The notes under the pieces: model-generated
What the model was told of the DNA's origin: nothing
What the model saw: the letters and a program-made list of their open reading frames with translations, nothing else
The model's database searches: none
In this document: positions 35,311 to 44,441 of the stretch, piece by piece
Position numbering within the stretch: position 1 is the first letter of the stretch
Layout of the letters: every line of letters starts with the position of its first letter
Program-made: the position numbers and the translations under genes
Assembly (NCBI RefSeq): GCF_004115155.1
Contig: NZ_RDSM01000002.1
Coordinates: 682,001-746,000 of the forward strand
Reading direction: 5' to 3'
From: Granulicella sibirica
Lineage (GTDB): Bacteria > Acidobacteriota > Terriglobia > Terriglobales > Acidobacteriaceae
DNA: 64,000 nt

Positions 35311-36297
35311 GTGGCAATGAAAGACTTTTTTATAGCGGATGCGGCGAAGTTCGAGAATGCAGTCGTGACGACTTACTTTGCGCTGGCTACGCTGCAGGTA
35401 CGGGATCGTAAGGGTGGTGGCGGGCAGTATCTTGCGCTGACGCTGGCGGATAAGACGGGCACCATGGAAGCGCGCATGTGGGAGGAGTTCGCCGATGCGA
35501 TCACGGCTTGCTCGGAGGGATGCTACGTCAAGGTCCAGGGGCAGATCTCGAAGTACAACGGCAAGTTTCAGATCACGCTGAACAAGATGCGGCATGCGGC
35601 GGAGAGCGAAATCGAGAGCGCCGATTTTGTGCCGACTACCATTTTCGACATTGACGAGATGTGGGCGGAGTTGCGGGGATATGTCTCGGGATTTGCTAAT
35701 GAGGATTTGAAGCGGCTGGTGTTTGCGTTTCTCGATGATGAGGAGATAGGGGCGGCGTTTCGCGTGGCTCCAGCGGCGAAGGTGTTGCACCATGCGTGGA
35801 TCGGCGGACTGCTCGAGCATGTGTTGACGCTGGTGCGGGTGTGCCGGGGGACGGCTCCGTTTTATCCGGAAGTGGATGCGGATCTGCTGGTGACGGGGGC
35901 GATTCTGCATGACATCGGGAAGATACGGGAGCTGAGCTGGAAGAACACGTTTTCGTACACGCTGGAAGGGCAGATGATCGGGCATATCTCGATCGCGCAG
36001 GGGATGCTGCGGGAGAAGCTGAAGGAGATTGGCGCGTTTCCGGAGAAGCTACGGGTGCTGGTGGAGCATATGATCCTGAGCCACCATGGGAAGTACGAGT
36101 TCGGATCGCCGAAGCTGCCAATGACTCCGGAGGCCGTGCTGCTGAGCGCTCTCGATGATCTTGAGGCGAAGATGCAGAACATGCGGAGTGAGTTCGGGAA
36201 GGCTGTTTCGAGTGGGAAAGAGCCAGGGGAGATGACGGACTGGTCGCGGAGCATGGAGCGGCCGCTGCTGGATTCTCAGGCTTATCTGAAGGACTAG
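35311..36297 (+). CDS. YhaM-like OB-fold/HD-domain 3'-5' exoribonuclease
   Basis: 328-aa cytosolic protein. The GTG start at 35311 is supported by GGGAGGT 7 bases before it. Residues about 15-95 form an OB-fold (YLALTLADKTGTMEARMWEE, CYVKVQGQISKYNGKFQI). Residues about 165-300 form an HD domain with HHAWIGGLLEHV, the LHDIGKI metal-binding HD pair and SHHGKYEFGSP. This order is that of YhaM/CBF1 nucleases, which degrade RNA or single-stranded DNA from the 3' end. It probably shares a transcript with the SurA-like gene. Confidence 0.9.
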   Translation: MAMKDFFIADAAKFENAVVTTYFALATLQVRDRKGGGGQYLALTLADKTGTMEARMWEEFADAITACSEGCYVKVQGQISKYNGKFQITLNKMRHAAESEIESADFVPTTIFDIDEMWAELRGYVSGFANEDLKRLVFAFLDDEEIGAAFRVAPAAKVLHHAWIGGLLEHVLTLVRVCRGTAPFYPEVDADLLVTGAILHDIGKIRELSWKNTFSYTLEGQMIGHISIAQGMLREKLKEIGAFPEKLRVLVEHMILSHHGKYEFGSPKLPMTPEAVLLSALDDLEAKMQNMRSEFGKAVSSGKEPGEMTDWSRSMERPLLDSQAYLKD

Positions 36298-36308
36298 GCG
36301 CCGTAAGA

Positions 36309-37199
36309 CTAGGCGCTGGGGCGGGGCTTGAGATTTTTGAGCAGGGCGTAGAGGGTGGCGTTCACCGGGGTGGGGATGCCGTGCTTTTTGCCCAGGCGGA
36401 CGAGGACTCCGTTGCGGGCTTCGTATTCGAGGTCGCGGCCGGCGCGGCGATCAAAGTACATGGAATTTCCCCCGCCTGGAGCATTGGCGAGGTTGGCGAT
36501 GATGCGGGTGGGGAGGGAGTCGTCGAGGGTGGCGCCTTCGGCCCGGGCGATCGACATGGCTTCGAGGATGATTTGACGGGCCAGCTCGGCGGCATCGGCT
36601 TGGCGGAGGACGGATTGATCGCGTTCGGTGAGGGCGGTGATGGAGCCGTTCGCGGAGTTGAGGCACATCTTCTCCCACATCGCCTTGAGGAAGTCGGGCG
36701 TGGTTTTCACGGGGAGGCGGGACTTGTTGAAGAGGTATTGAAAGGCGGTGCCGAGGGGTTCGCGGGAGACGACGAGGTGGGGGTCTCCGGTGAGCTTAAC
36801 AACGCCCGGGGCGGTCCGCTCGGCGGGGATCTGGACGACGACGGGGAGGATACGGGAGCCGTCGCCGATGATCGGGGTGACGACCTCGCGATGCTCGACA
36901 CCGTTCTGGAGGACGGCGACGCGGGTGGCGGGGCCAACGAGGGCGCGGAGCCAGGGGGCGGTGCCGGGAACCTGGTGGGCTTTGACGCAGAGGAGAACCC
37001 AGTCGACAGGGGCAAGGTCTTGTGGGGTAGTGACGGATTTGGCGGGGCCTTCGAAGGCGGGGCCGGTGGGGTAGGTGACGTGGATTCGGTCGAAGGCGGT
37101 GTTGCCACAGAAGAGGACCTGCTCGCGGCCGGTTTCGACGAGTGGTCCGCCGACGGCGCAGCCGATGGCTCCGGGTCCGATGATGGCTACGGTGGGCAT
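36309..37199 (-). CDS. Ketopantoate reductase family protein
   Basis: 296-aa NAD(P)-dependent reductase. The N-terminal Rossmann fold has GPGAIGCAVGG; CVKAHQVPG and AVLQNGVEH follow, as in PanE. The C-terminal helical domain contains the catalytic Lys region KAMWEKMCLNSANGSITAL. PanE makes pantoate for CoA, but many paralogues have other 2-oxo acid substrates and identity with true PanE cannot be fixed here. The gene is divergent from the TonB-like gene. Confidence 0.85.
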   Translation of the reverse strand: MPTVAIIGPGAIGCAVGGPLVETGREQVLFCGNTAFDRIHVTYPTGPAFEGPAKSVTTPQDLAPVDWVLLCVKAHQVPGTAPWLRALVGPATRVAVLQNGVEHREVVTPIIGDGSRILPVVVQIPAERTAPGVVKLTGDPHLVVSREPLGTAFQYLFNKSRLPVKTTPDFLKAMWEKMCLNSANGSITALTERDQSVLRQADAAELARQIILEAMSIARAEGATLDDSLPTRIIANLANAPGGGNSMYFDRRAGRDLEYEARNGVLVRLGKKHGIPTPVNATLYALLKNLKPRPSA

Positions 37200-37295
37200 G
37201 CTTGGCTCCTTGGCTCATGTTCACTGTAGCGGAGGTAAGCGAGAGAGGCGTCGTCTATCATGCAGCATGAGTCGTCTAACAGGGGTGGAGGCGCG

Positions 37296-37931
37296 ATGCA
37301 GACTTTGAAGGGACGGATCGGAGTCGATGGCCGTAGCCGGGGTGCGCGGCTGCGGAGTGATGGTCTTTCCGCCGGGATTCACCTTGGATTGATCCTCGCG
37401 GTGATCGGGGTGTTCCACAAGGCTCCGAAGCTTGCTCCTTATCGCTTGCCGGGCACTCATGAGGGGGTCCGATTTCTGGCGTACTACAGCCCTGGTGGAC
37501 CGCCTCAGCCGAAGAGCGAGATTGTAACGAAGAAAGAGCCGGAGAAGACGGTTGTCGCTACGCTTCATTCTCCTGCGGCTGAAGCGAAGCCCGTCGAGAA
37601 GCAGGCACCCGCTGCCGAGAGCGGCTCCGGAGCCGCCGCTCAGAGCGGTCGCGGCGAAGGCGACATCACGATTGCGCTGCAGACATTCTTTCCCTATCCA
37701 AAGCCGAACCTTTCGGTGCTTCCCCATGGCACGAAGGGGGACGTGATCCTGAATGCCGTGATCGACGAGCAGGGCCGGATTGCCGATCTAACGCTTGTTC
37801 AGGGACTTGGGCAGCAGATCGACGACCTGGTGATTGCGACGGTGAGGCAGTGGTCGTATACGCCGGCAAAGAAGAACGGTGTTCCGGTGGCCAGCGAGCA
37901 GGAGTTGCACTTTCACTATGAGCGGAGCTGA
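37296..37931 (+). CDS. TonB-family C-terminal domain protein
   Basis: About 211 aa from ATG 37296, which has GGAGG 4 bases upstream; ATG 37260 is an in-frame alternative. A short cytoplasmic N-terminus precedes one membrane helix (AGIHLGLILAVIGVF). Then come a Pro/Lys/Glu-rich periplasmic linker and a TonB C-terminal domain (KGDVILNAVIDEQGRIADLTLVQGLG, VRQWSYTPAKKNGVPV). TonB couples the proton gradient to outer-membrane receptors, but no exbB/exbD lies nearby, so this is probably an accessory TonB-like protein. Its stop codon lies inside a 16-bp tandem repeat. Confidence 0.85.
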   Translation: MQTLKGRIGVDGRSRGARLRSDGLSAGIHLGLILAVIGVFHKAPKLAPYRLPGTHEGVRFLAYYSPGGPPQPKSEIVTKKEPEKTVVATLHSPAAEAKPVEKQAPAAESGSGAAAQSGRGEGDITIALQTFFPYPKPNLSVLPHGTKGDVILNAVIDEQGRIADLTLVQGLGQQIDDLVIATVRQWSYTPAKKNGVPVASEQELHFHYERS

Positions 37932-37989
37932 TTGGGAGCGTAGCTGATTGGGAGCGAAGCTGATTGGGAGCGAAGCTGATCGGCAGCGG
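37926..37989 (+). repeat. 16-bp tandem repeat spanning the tonB-like stop codon
   Basis: Four consecutive 16-bp units of the form AGCTGATTGGGAGCGN (37926, 37942, 37958, 37974); the first three are identical except for the last base and the fourth is degenerate. The stop TGA of the TonB-like gene (37929-37931) is inside the first copy. A period of 16 is not a multiple of three, so it would not be kept in a coding frame. Confidence 0.9.
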
Positions 37990-38068
37990 AGCTGCTTGGC
38001 TGGGTTGTAAGGATTGGACCGGCGGGCCGTGCTATGCTTCGCCAAAGCGAAGGTGAGGCGAAGCGACG

Positions 38069-39766
38069 ATGCTGTTGGAGTTGCGGGCAGAGAACTATGC
38101 GGTGATCGACCGGGCGGTGGCGACGTTTGGCCGCGGGCTGAACCTGCTGACGGGCGAGACGGGCGCGGGGAAGTCGATCCTGATCGATGCCCTTGCGCTT
38201 CTGCTTGGTGGCAAGGCTTCGGCTGACTTCGTGCGGCATGGCGCGGAGAAGGCGGTGGTGGGGTGCGTCTTCGAGATGACTCCGGGAGCGCGCGGGATCC
38301 TCGAGGCGAACGGAATTGATGCGGATGCGGATGAGAGCTCGATTCTCCTGCGGCGGGAGATCCTCACGGGCGGCAAGGGGCGGGTCTTCATCAATAACCA
38401 GCCCGCGACCGTGGGGGTGCTGCGGCAGTTGGCCCCGGAGCTTGCGCTTGTGCATTCGCAGGGGGAGACGCTGGGCTCGTTCGACGAGGCCCAACAGAGG
38501 ATTCTGCTGGACCGGTTCGGCGGCATCTCTGCCGAGGCGGTGGCGGAGGCATTTCGGGCGTGGAGGGGGACGACGGCGAAGCTAGCGGAGCTGGAGTCGG
38601 ATGAGCAGGACCGTCTGCGGATGGCGGATCTTTGGCGGTTTCAGAGCTCGGAGATCTCTTCGGCAGGCTTGACGGCGGAGGATGAGGATACGCAGCTTGA
38701 GGCGGAGAAGCGGGTGCTCGGGAACGTTGAGCGGCTTTATACCGCGGCGATGAGCGCGCACGAGGTGCTGTACGAGGCGGAGCAGTCGGTGGAGTCGATG
38801 CTTGGGGCTGCGTTGAAGCATGTCGAGGAGCTGGCGCGGTTCGATGCGCGGTTCGAAGGGGCGGCGCAGCAGTTGGCGGCGGCGAAGGCCGGGGTCGAGG
38901 ATGTGAGCGCGGAGGTGCGGGACTTCGCGGACAACCTGAGCGCGTCGCCGGAGCGGGTGGACGAGATTGAAGAACGGCTGGAGGCTCTGGACAGGCTGAA
39001 GCGGAAGTATGGCAAGACGCTTGCGGAGGTGATGGCGTTTGGGGCGGAGGCGTCGGCGCGGCTGGCGGAGGTGGAGAACCGGGATGCACTGCTGGCGGAG
39101 TTGAAGGCGAAGCAGGCCGAGGACGCAAAGGCTTACGTGGCCGCGGCGGAGGCAGTGACGGCGTTGAGGGTGGCGGCCGCGGCTCGGCTCGAGAAGAGAT
39201 CGGAAGGGCAGATCAACGACCTAGCGATGAAGACGCGGTTTCATGTGCAGGTGACGCCGGAGAAGGGCAGTGACGGGTGGACGGCGCATGGGTGGGACCG
39301 GGTGGAGTGCCTGATCGCGACCAACGCGGGCGAGCCTCTGAAGCCCCTGGATGAAATTGCTTCGGGTGGGGAGATGTCGCGGGTGATGCTGGCGCTGAAG
39401 GTGACGGTCGAAGAAGAGGCTTCGGGCGGGAAGCGGGGGAAGAAGTCGATTCTGCCGCGAACGCTGGTTTTCGACGAGATCGACATTGGGATCGGTGGCC
39501 GGGCCGCGGAGGCGGTTGGGCAGAAGCTGAAGACACTCTCGCAGGGGCAGCAGGTGCTCTGCATTACGCACCTTCCGCAGATTGCCGCGTTTGCCGATCA
39601 GCACTTTTTGATTGCGAAGACGGAGAAGGCGGGGCGCACGCAGACAGAGATCCGGCGGATGGATGACGGCGAGAGAGTGGAGGAGATTGCGCGGATGTTG
39701 AGCGGGGCGAAGTTGACGGAGACGAGCCTTAAGCATGCGCAGCACCTTATGGAGACGAGCCGTTGA
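38069..39766 (+). CDS. recN: DNA repair protein RecN
   Basis: SMC-like ATPase that acts early in double-strand-break repair on the nucleoid. 565 aa, the normal length. The N-terminal half-ATPase opens LRAENYAVIDRAV and has Walker A GETGAGKSILI. A coiled-coil region spans about residues 155-365. The C-terminal half holds the signature EIASGGEMSRVMLAL, Walker B TLVFDEIDIGIGG and ITHLPQIAAFAD. It ends 56 bp before the metallothionein gene. Confidence 0.96.
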   Translation: MLLELRAENYAVIDRAVATFGRGLNLLTGETGAGKSILIDALALLLGGKASADFVRHGAEKAVVGCVFEMTPGARGILEANGIDADADESSILLRREILTGGKGRVFINNQPATVGVLRQLAPELALVHSQGETLGSFDEAQQRILLDRFGGISAEAVAEAFRAWRGTTAKLAELESDEQDRLRMADLWRFQSSEISSAGLTAEDEDTQLEAEKRVLGNVERLYTAAMSAHEVLYEAEQSVESMLGAALKHVEELARFDARFEGAAQQLAAAKAGVEDVSAEVRDFADNLSASPERVDEIEERLEALDRLKRKYGKTLAEVMAFGAEASARLAEVENRDALLAELKAKQAEDAKAYVAAAEAVTALRVAAAARLEKRSEGQINDLAMKTRFHVQVTPEKGSDGWTAHGWDRVECLIATNAGEPLKPLDEIASGGEMSRVMLALKVTVEEEASGGKRGKKSILPRTLVFDEIDIGIGGRAAEAVGQKLKTLSQGQQVLCITHLPQIAAFADQHFLIAKTEKAGRTQTEIRRMDDGERVEEIARMLSGAKLTETSLKHAQHLMETSR

Positions 39767-39822
39767 CACATCTTGTCAGAGCGGGTGTGCATCCCACAGG
39801 GTGAACTCCGGAGGATCTACCG

Positions 39823-39969
39823 ATGTCGACTGAGAAATGCGCGCATAAGAGCTGTAGTTGTATGGCGGCTGAGGGAAGCAAGTTTTGTTCACAACAGTGT
39901 GCCGATCAGAAGGACATGACGACGCTTGGGTGCGAGTGTGGTCATCCGCATTGCACGGGTGCAATCTAA
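39823..39969 (+). CDS. Bacterial metallothionein-like protein (48 aa)
   Basis: Small Cys-rich frame with an excellent Shine-Dalgarno sequence (GGAGG at 39810-39814, 8 bases before the ATG). The product has eight Cys (6, 11, 13, 22, 26, 37, 39, 44) and three His (8, 41, 43). They lie in the order CxHxxCxC, FCSQQC and CECGHPHC, the pattern of bacterial metallothioneins such as SmtA/BmtA, which bind Zn, Cd or Cu in the cytosol. The residue spacing of the last motif is especially typical. No SmtB-type repressor lies beside it. A TTGACA at the end of recN (39763) could be a -35, but its -10 is weak. Confidence 0.85.
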   Translation: MSTEKCAHKSCSCMAAEGSKFCSQQCADQKDMTTLGCECGHPHCTGAI

Positions 39970-40120
39970 CTTCAGCGGAAGCTTACTCGATATAAAAACG
40001 CAGGCCTGGCCGTGACTGGTTTGCAGGAGTTGAAGCGAGCCTGTCGCGGCTTTGCGTTCGTTGCACCAATGTTGGTGCAGGACAGTCGCTCCCTTTACCG
40101 GGAAGAGGTATACTTGGAGG

Positions 40121-41128
40121 GTGACGACCTCTACTCTTGATCACGTTGATGTTGACGACTCAGTAAACCTCCCGAAGACAAAACGGGTTCTCCTTCTCAA
40201 GCCTCGCGGATTCTGCGCGGGTGTTGTCCGTGCGATCGATATCGTGCAGATTGCGCTCGATGCATTCGGCGCGCCGATCTATGTCCGCAAGGAGATCGTG
40301 CATAACAGCTACGTAGTGACGGATCTGGCCAAGAAGGGCGCGATCTTCGTCAACGAGCTGGACGAGGTGCCGGAGGGTGCGCGCGTGATCTATTCCGCGC
40401 ATGGCGTGTCTCCTGCTGTTCGTCAACGGGCCAAGGAGCGTGGGTTGAAGGTGGTGGATGCTACCTGCCCGCTCGTGACCAAGGTCCACGTCGAGGCGAT
40501 CAAGTTTGCCAAGCAGGGATATTCGCTTGTGCTCGTTGGGCATCGCGACCATGAAGAGGTCGAAGGGACGCAGGGAGAGGCTCCGGATGTGACGCAGGTA
40601 GTGTCGACAGTGGAAGAGGTTGCGGCGCTTGTGGTGCCGGATCCGGACAAGGTCGCTTACCTCACGCAGACGACGCTTTCGCTCGATGAGGCGCGCTATA
40701 TGATCGAGGCGCTCAAGGAGAAGTTCCCAAACATCGTCGGGCCGCATGCGCAGGATATCTGCTATGCGACGGAGAATCGCCAGACTGCCGTCAAAAACGT
40801 CGCCCATGGCGCGGATCTGGTTCTTGTCGTCGGCTCAAAGAACAGTTCTAACTCGAACCGTCTGGTAGAGGTTTCGAAGAATCTGGATACAAACTCCTTC
40901 CTGATCGATTCGGCTGAGTCGATTCAGCCGGAATGGCTGGACGGGGTGAATACCGTGGCGGTGACCGCGGGTGCTTCGGCTCCCGAGGTGTTGGTGAAGG
41001 ACGTTGTCGAGTATCTGCAGTCGATGGGGTATGGGGACGTGGATGAGGTGGAAGTGATGCCGGAGAATGTACGCTTCGGGCTTCCTCCGGAGATCGTTCA
41101 GGCCATTGCATCGGCTCCGCGGCTGTAG
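40121..41128 (+). CDS. ispH: 4-hydroxy-3-methylbut-2-enyl diphosphate reductase
   Basis: Last enzyme of the MEP pathway, making IPP and DMAPP. I use the GTG at 40121 (335 aa) because the frame upstream does not look conserved; GGAAGAGG and GGAGG lie before it, the latter touching the GTG, so the start is uncertain. The three cysteines of the 4Fe-4S cluster are visible: C32 (GFCAGV), C116 (DATCPLV) and C214 (DICYATENRQ). SAHGVSP and VVGSKNSSNSNRL are further signatures. It heads the hopanoid gene run; shc follows 52 bp later. Confidence 0.95.
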   Translation: MTTSTLDHVDVDDSVNLPKTKRVLLLKPRGFCAGVVRAIDIVQIALDAFGAPIYVRKEIVHNSYVVTDLAKKGAIFVNELDEVPEGARVIYSAHGVSPAVRQRAKERGLKVVDATCPLVTKVHVEAIKFAKQGYSLVLVGHRDHEEVEGTQGEAPDVTQVVSTVEEVAALVVPDPDKVAYLTQTTLSLDEARYMIEALKEKFPNIVGPHAQDICYATENRQTAVKNVAHGADLVLVVGSKNSSNSNRLVEVSKNLDTNSFLIDSAESIQPEWLDGVNTVAVTAGASAPEVLVKDVVEYLQSMGYGDVDEVEVMPENVRFGLPPEIVQAIASAPRL

Positions 41129-41180
41129 CTCGGGCCAGTCAGTTCGTACGAGGACGCGGCGAGAGGGATAGAAACATTTG

Positions 41181-43208
41181 ATGGAACAAGAATCAGCTTC
41201 AGGGAAACCGCAGGCCATCCAGCAGCCCGCGCGGCCGCGTTATGGCCGCATGGATCTGGGGCTGGAGCACGTCACCGCTGGTATTGAGCGGGCGAAGAAG
41301 TGGCTCTTTGGGATGCAGCATGGCGAAGGGTACTGGTCGGGTGAGCTTGAGGCCGACTCGATGCTTGAGGCCGACTACATCTTTCTGCACATGCTTTTCG
41401 GCAGTGGCGATCCCAAGCGGATGGAAGGCGCGGTTCGCGAGATCCTGCGCCATCAGAATGATGATGGCGGATGGAGTATCTATCCGAATGGGCCGTCGAA
41501 TATCTCGCTTGGCGTGAAGTGCTACTTTGCGCTGAAGCTGATGGGCTGGTCGAAGGATCACCCTGTGCTGGTTAAGGCGCGGACGTGGATCCTGGCCAAC
41601 GGTGGCGTCGTCGAGTGCAACACGTTTACGAAGATCTACCTGTGCTTCATGGGGCAGTACGACTACGACGCGGTTCCGGCCGTGCCGCCGGAGATCGTAC
41701 TGTTTCCGAACTGGTTCTACTTCAATATCTACGAGATTTCTTCGTGGTCGCGGGCGATCGTGGTTCCGCTTTCGATTGGCTACGCCAAGAAGCCGTTCAA
41801 GAAGATCGAGGCCGGGCAGGGGATTGAAGAGCTTTTTGTGGGTGGGCGGGAGAATGCCAACCTGCACCTGAAATGGGATACGAAGAAGCTGCTTGGGTGG
41901 AGAAACATCTTTCTCTTCTTCGATCGGCTGACGCACTGGCTGGAACGGGTGCATATCCGTCCGTTGCGCAAGGTGGCGCTGAAGCGAGCCGAGAAGTGGA
42001 TGCTGGATCGGCTGGAGATGTCGGATGGGCTGGGCGCGATCTATCCGGCGATGATGAACGCGATCATTGCGCTGCGCTGCCTTGGATACTCGGCTGACGA
42101 TCCGCAGGTGATCCGGGCGATGGATGAGTTCGAGAAGCTTGGGATCGAAGATCCGGGGGTTGAGGGCGTTCGTCCGCCTACGTTCCGGATGCAGCCTTGC
42201 ATGTCTCCGGTCTGGGATACCGCGTATGCGATGTACGCGCTGGGTGAGGCTGGTGTGTCGAAAGATGATCCCCGGCTGCTGAAGGCGGCGGACTGGATTC
42301 TATCCAAGGAAGTGCGGCATACGGGCGACTGGGCGGTGAAGGTGAAGAACGTCGCGCCGGGTGGATGGTACTTCGAGTACAACAATGAGTTTTACCCGGA
42401 TGTGGATGATTCTGGACAGGTTTTGCTGGCGCTGAGCTGCGTGGCGAATCCTCGCGAGCGGTATCAGCATGAGGTATCGCAGAGGGCGCTGGACTGGATC
42501 TTCGCGATGCAGTGCAAGAACGGCGGCTGGGCGAGCTTCGATCGCGACAATACGAAGATGATCTTCCAGTACATTCCGTTTGCCGACCATAACGCGATGC
42601 TCGATCCGCCGACGGTCGATATCACCGGGCGCATTCTGGAGATGCTCGCGACCTACGGGTATACGCGGCGGGATCCGCGGGTGGAGAAGGCGATCCAGTT
42701 CGTGCTCAAGGAGCAGGAGTCGGATGGGAGCTGGTTTGGACGCTGGGGTGTGAACTATCTCTACGGGACGTTCCTCGTGCTGCGCGGGCTTGAGGCCATG
42801 GGCTTCTGGAACCATGAGCCTGCGGTTGTGCAGGCGGCGGAGTGGATTCGGATGGTTCAGAACTCCGATGGCGGCTGGGGCGAATCGTGCCGGAGCTACG
42901 ACGACCCGAACACCCGCGGCGAGGGGCAGAGTACGGCCTCGCAGACGTCGTGGGCGATTCTTGGGCTGCTGGCAGCGGGAGATGTGCGGTCGGACTCAGT
43001 TGCGAAGGGCATTCGGTGGCTCGTCGATCGGCAGAGGCCGGCGGGGAACTGGGATGAGTTTGCCGATGGACGGGATGGCGCGTCGGTGTATACCGGCACG
43101 GGATTCCCGAGGGTTTTCTATCTTGGGTACCATATGTATCGGGACTACTTTCCGCTGCTTGCGCTTGCTACCTTCAAGAAGGCGTCCGAAGCGGCGGTTG
43201 CGGAGTAA
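41181..43208 (+). CDS. shc: Squalene-hopene cyclase
   Basis: Monotopic membrane enzyme that cyclises squalene to hopene/hopanol. About 675 aa, the expected length. The catalytic acid motif D407-V-D-D410 (PDVDDSGQ) is intact. Several QW repeats are present (QNDDGGWSIYPNG, QCKNGGWASFD, QESDGSWFGRW, QNSDGGWGESC). ATG 41181 is preceded by an in-frame TTG at 41178. It lies between ispH and hpnH on the same strand, giving the precursor-to-product order of the pathway. Squalene synthesis genes (hpnC/D/E) are not in the window. Confidence 0.97.
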   Translation: MEQESASGKPQAIQQPARPRYGRMDLGLEHVTAGIERAKKWLFGMQHGEGYWSGELEADSMLEADYIFLHMLFGSGDPKRMEGAVREILRHQNDDGGWSIYPNGPSNISLGVKCYFALKLMGWSKDHPVLVKARTWILANGGVVECNTFTKIYLCFMGQYDYDAVPAVPPEIVLFPNWFYFNIYEISSWSRAIVVPLSIGYAKKPFKKIEAGQGIEELFVGGRENANLHLKWDTKKLLGWRNIFLFFDRLTHWLERVHIRPLRKVALKRAEKWMLDRLEMSDGLGAIYPAMMNAIIALRCLGYSADDPQVIRAMDEFEKLGIEDPGVEGVRPPTFRMQPCMSPVWDTAYAMYALGEAGVSKDDPRLLKAADWILSKEVRHTGDWAVKVKNVAPGGWYFEYNNEFYPDVDDSGQVLLALSCVANPRERYQHEVSQRALDWIFAMQCKNGGWASFDRDNTKMIFQYIPFADHNAMLDPPTVDITGRILEMLATYGYTRRDPRVEKAIQFVLKEQESDGSWFGRWGVNYLYGTFLVLRGLEAMGFWNHEPAVVQAAEWIRMVQNSDGGWGESCRSYDDPNTRGEGQSTASQTSWAILGLLAAGDVRSDSVAKGIRWLVDRQRPAGNWDEFADGRDGASVYTGTGFPRVFYLGYHMYRDYFPLLALATFKKASEAAVAE

Positions 43209-43302
43209 CGAAGGCTTGCGGCAGGAGTCAGATAAGTTTGAGTGGGTTTTAGCCGTCGCTTGAGAGGTTCGCGCGGTTTTCAGGGAAGCGGGAGGACGAC
43301 AA

Positions 43303-44433
43303 ATGGCTGTACCGGTATCGCAGGCTTGGACCGTCGCGACGTACGTGTTGAAGCAGAAGATGATGGGGCGCAAGAAGTATCCGCTGGTGCTGATGCTGGA
43401 GCCCTTGTTCCGCTGCAACCTCGCATGCGCGGGATGCGGGAAGATTCAGTACCCAGCGCACATCCTCAAGGCTGAACTCTCGCCCGAGGATTGCTTCAAG
43501 GCTGTTGAGGAGTGCGGGACGCCGATGGTTGCGATCCCGGGCGGCGAGCCTCTGTTGCACCCGCAGATGCCGGAGATCGTTGCCGGCCTGGTTGCGCGTA
43601 AGAAGTATGTGTACATGTGCACCAACGCGCTCCTCCTCAAGGAGAAGCTGCACCTCTTCAAACCGAGCAAGTATCTCTCGTTCTCCGTGCATGTCGACGG
43701 TCAGCGGGAGCACCATGATTTCTCGGTCTGCCGTGAGGGTGGATATGACATCGCGATGGAGGGCGTTCGTGTCGCTGTCGAAGCAGGCTTCCGCGTGACG
43801 ACAAACACGACGCTCTTCGATGGCGCCGACCCGAATAGCGTTCGCGCTCACTTCGATGAGTTGATGGTCGCGGGTGTCGAGAGCATGATGGTTTCGCCTG
43901 GATACACCTATGACAAGGCTCCGGACCAGAAGCACTTTCTGGGCCGCGCGCGTTCGAAGAAGCTGTTCCGCTCGATCCTCGCCAACCGCAAGAAGACGTG
44001 GCGCTTCAACGCTTCGCCGATGTTCATGGAATTCCTGATGGGGAAGAAGGAACTTACCTGCACGCCGTGGGGCATGCCGACCTTCTCGATCTTTGGCTGG
44101 CAGAAGCCCTGCTACCTGCTTCAGGATGGCTACGCGGACACCTTCCAGGAGTTGATGGAGACCGTCCAGTGGCAGAACTACGGGACTGAGAGCGGCAACC
44201 CGCAGTGCGCGAACTGCATGGTTCACTCCGGATACGAGGCCAGCGGGGTCAACTACACCTTTGGCTCGATCAAGGGCCTGCTCCAGACGGCGAAGGCTAT
44301 CTTCTTCAGCGAGTACAAGGACGAGCACGCGATGAAGATGCTGAACGAGTGGAAGCCTGCGGTGCATGCTCCCCTGGTGCAGATCGCTGCTCCTGCCAAG
44401 GTCGGCGAGTTGCAGGAAGTTTCGGGAGACTAA
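43303..44433 (+). CDS. hpnH: Adenosyl-hopene transferase HpnH (radical SAM)
   Basis: Radical SAM enzyme joining 5'-deoxyadenosyl to hopene to give adenosylhopane, the first side-chain step of bacteriohopanepolyols. 376 aa, with GGGAGG 8 bases before the ATG. The 4Fe-4S cysteines are C38, C42 and C45 in FRCNLACAGCGK. IPGGEPLLHPQM and the C-terminal segment CANCMVHSGYEASGV are characteristic of HpnH. It is 94 bp after shc and directly before a conserved unknown gene. Confidence 0.96.
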   Translation: MAVPVSQAWTVATYVLKQKMMGRKKYPLVLMLEPLFRCNLACAGCGKIQYPAHILKAELSPEDCFKAVEECGTPMVAIPGGEPLLHPQMPEIVAGLVARKKYVYMCTNALLLKEKLHLFKPSKYLSFSVHVDGQREHHDFSVCREGGYDIAMEGVRVAVEAGFRVTTNTTLFDGADPNSVRAHFDELMVAGVESMMVSPGYTYDKAPDQKHFLGRARSKKLFRSILANRKKTWRFNASPMFMEFLMGKKELTCTPWGMPTFSIFGWQKPCYLLQDGYADTFQELMETVQWQNYGTESGNPQCANCMVHSGYEASGVNYTFGSIKGLLQTAKAIFFSEYKDEHAMKMLNEWKPAVHAPLVQIAAPAKVGELQEVSGD

Positions 44434-44441
44434 GGACGGTT

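Noticed and set aside
44205..44441. Upstream extension of the 148-aa hopanoid-cluster protein
   Set aside because: It overlaps hpnH in another frame; a ribosome site precedes ATG 44442.
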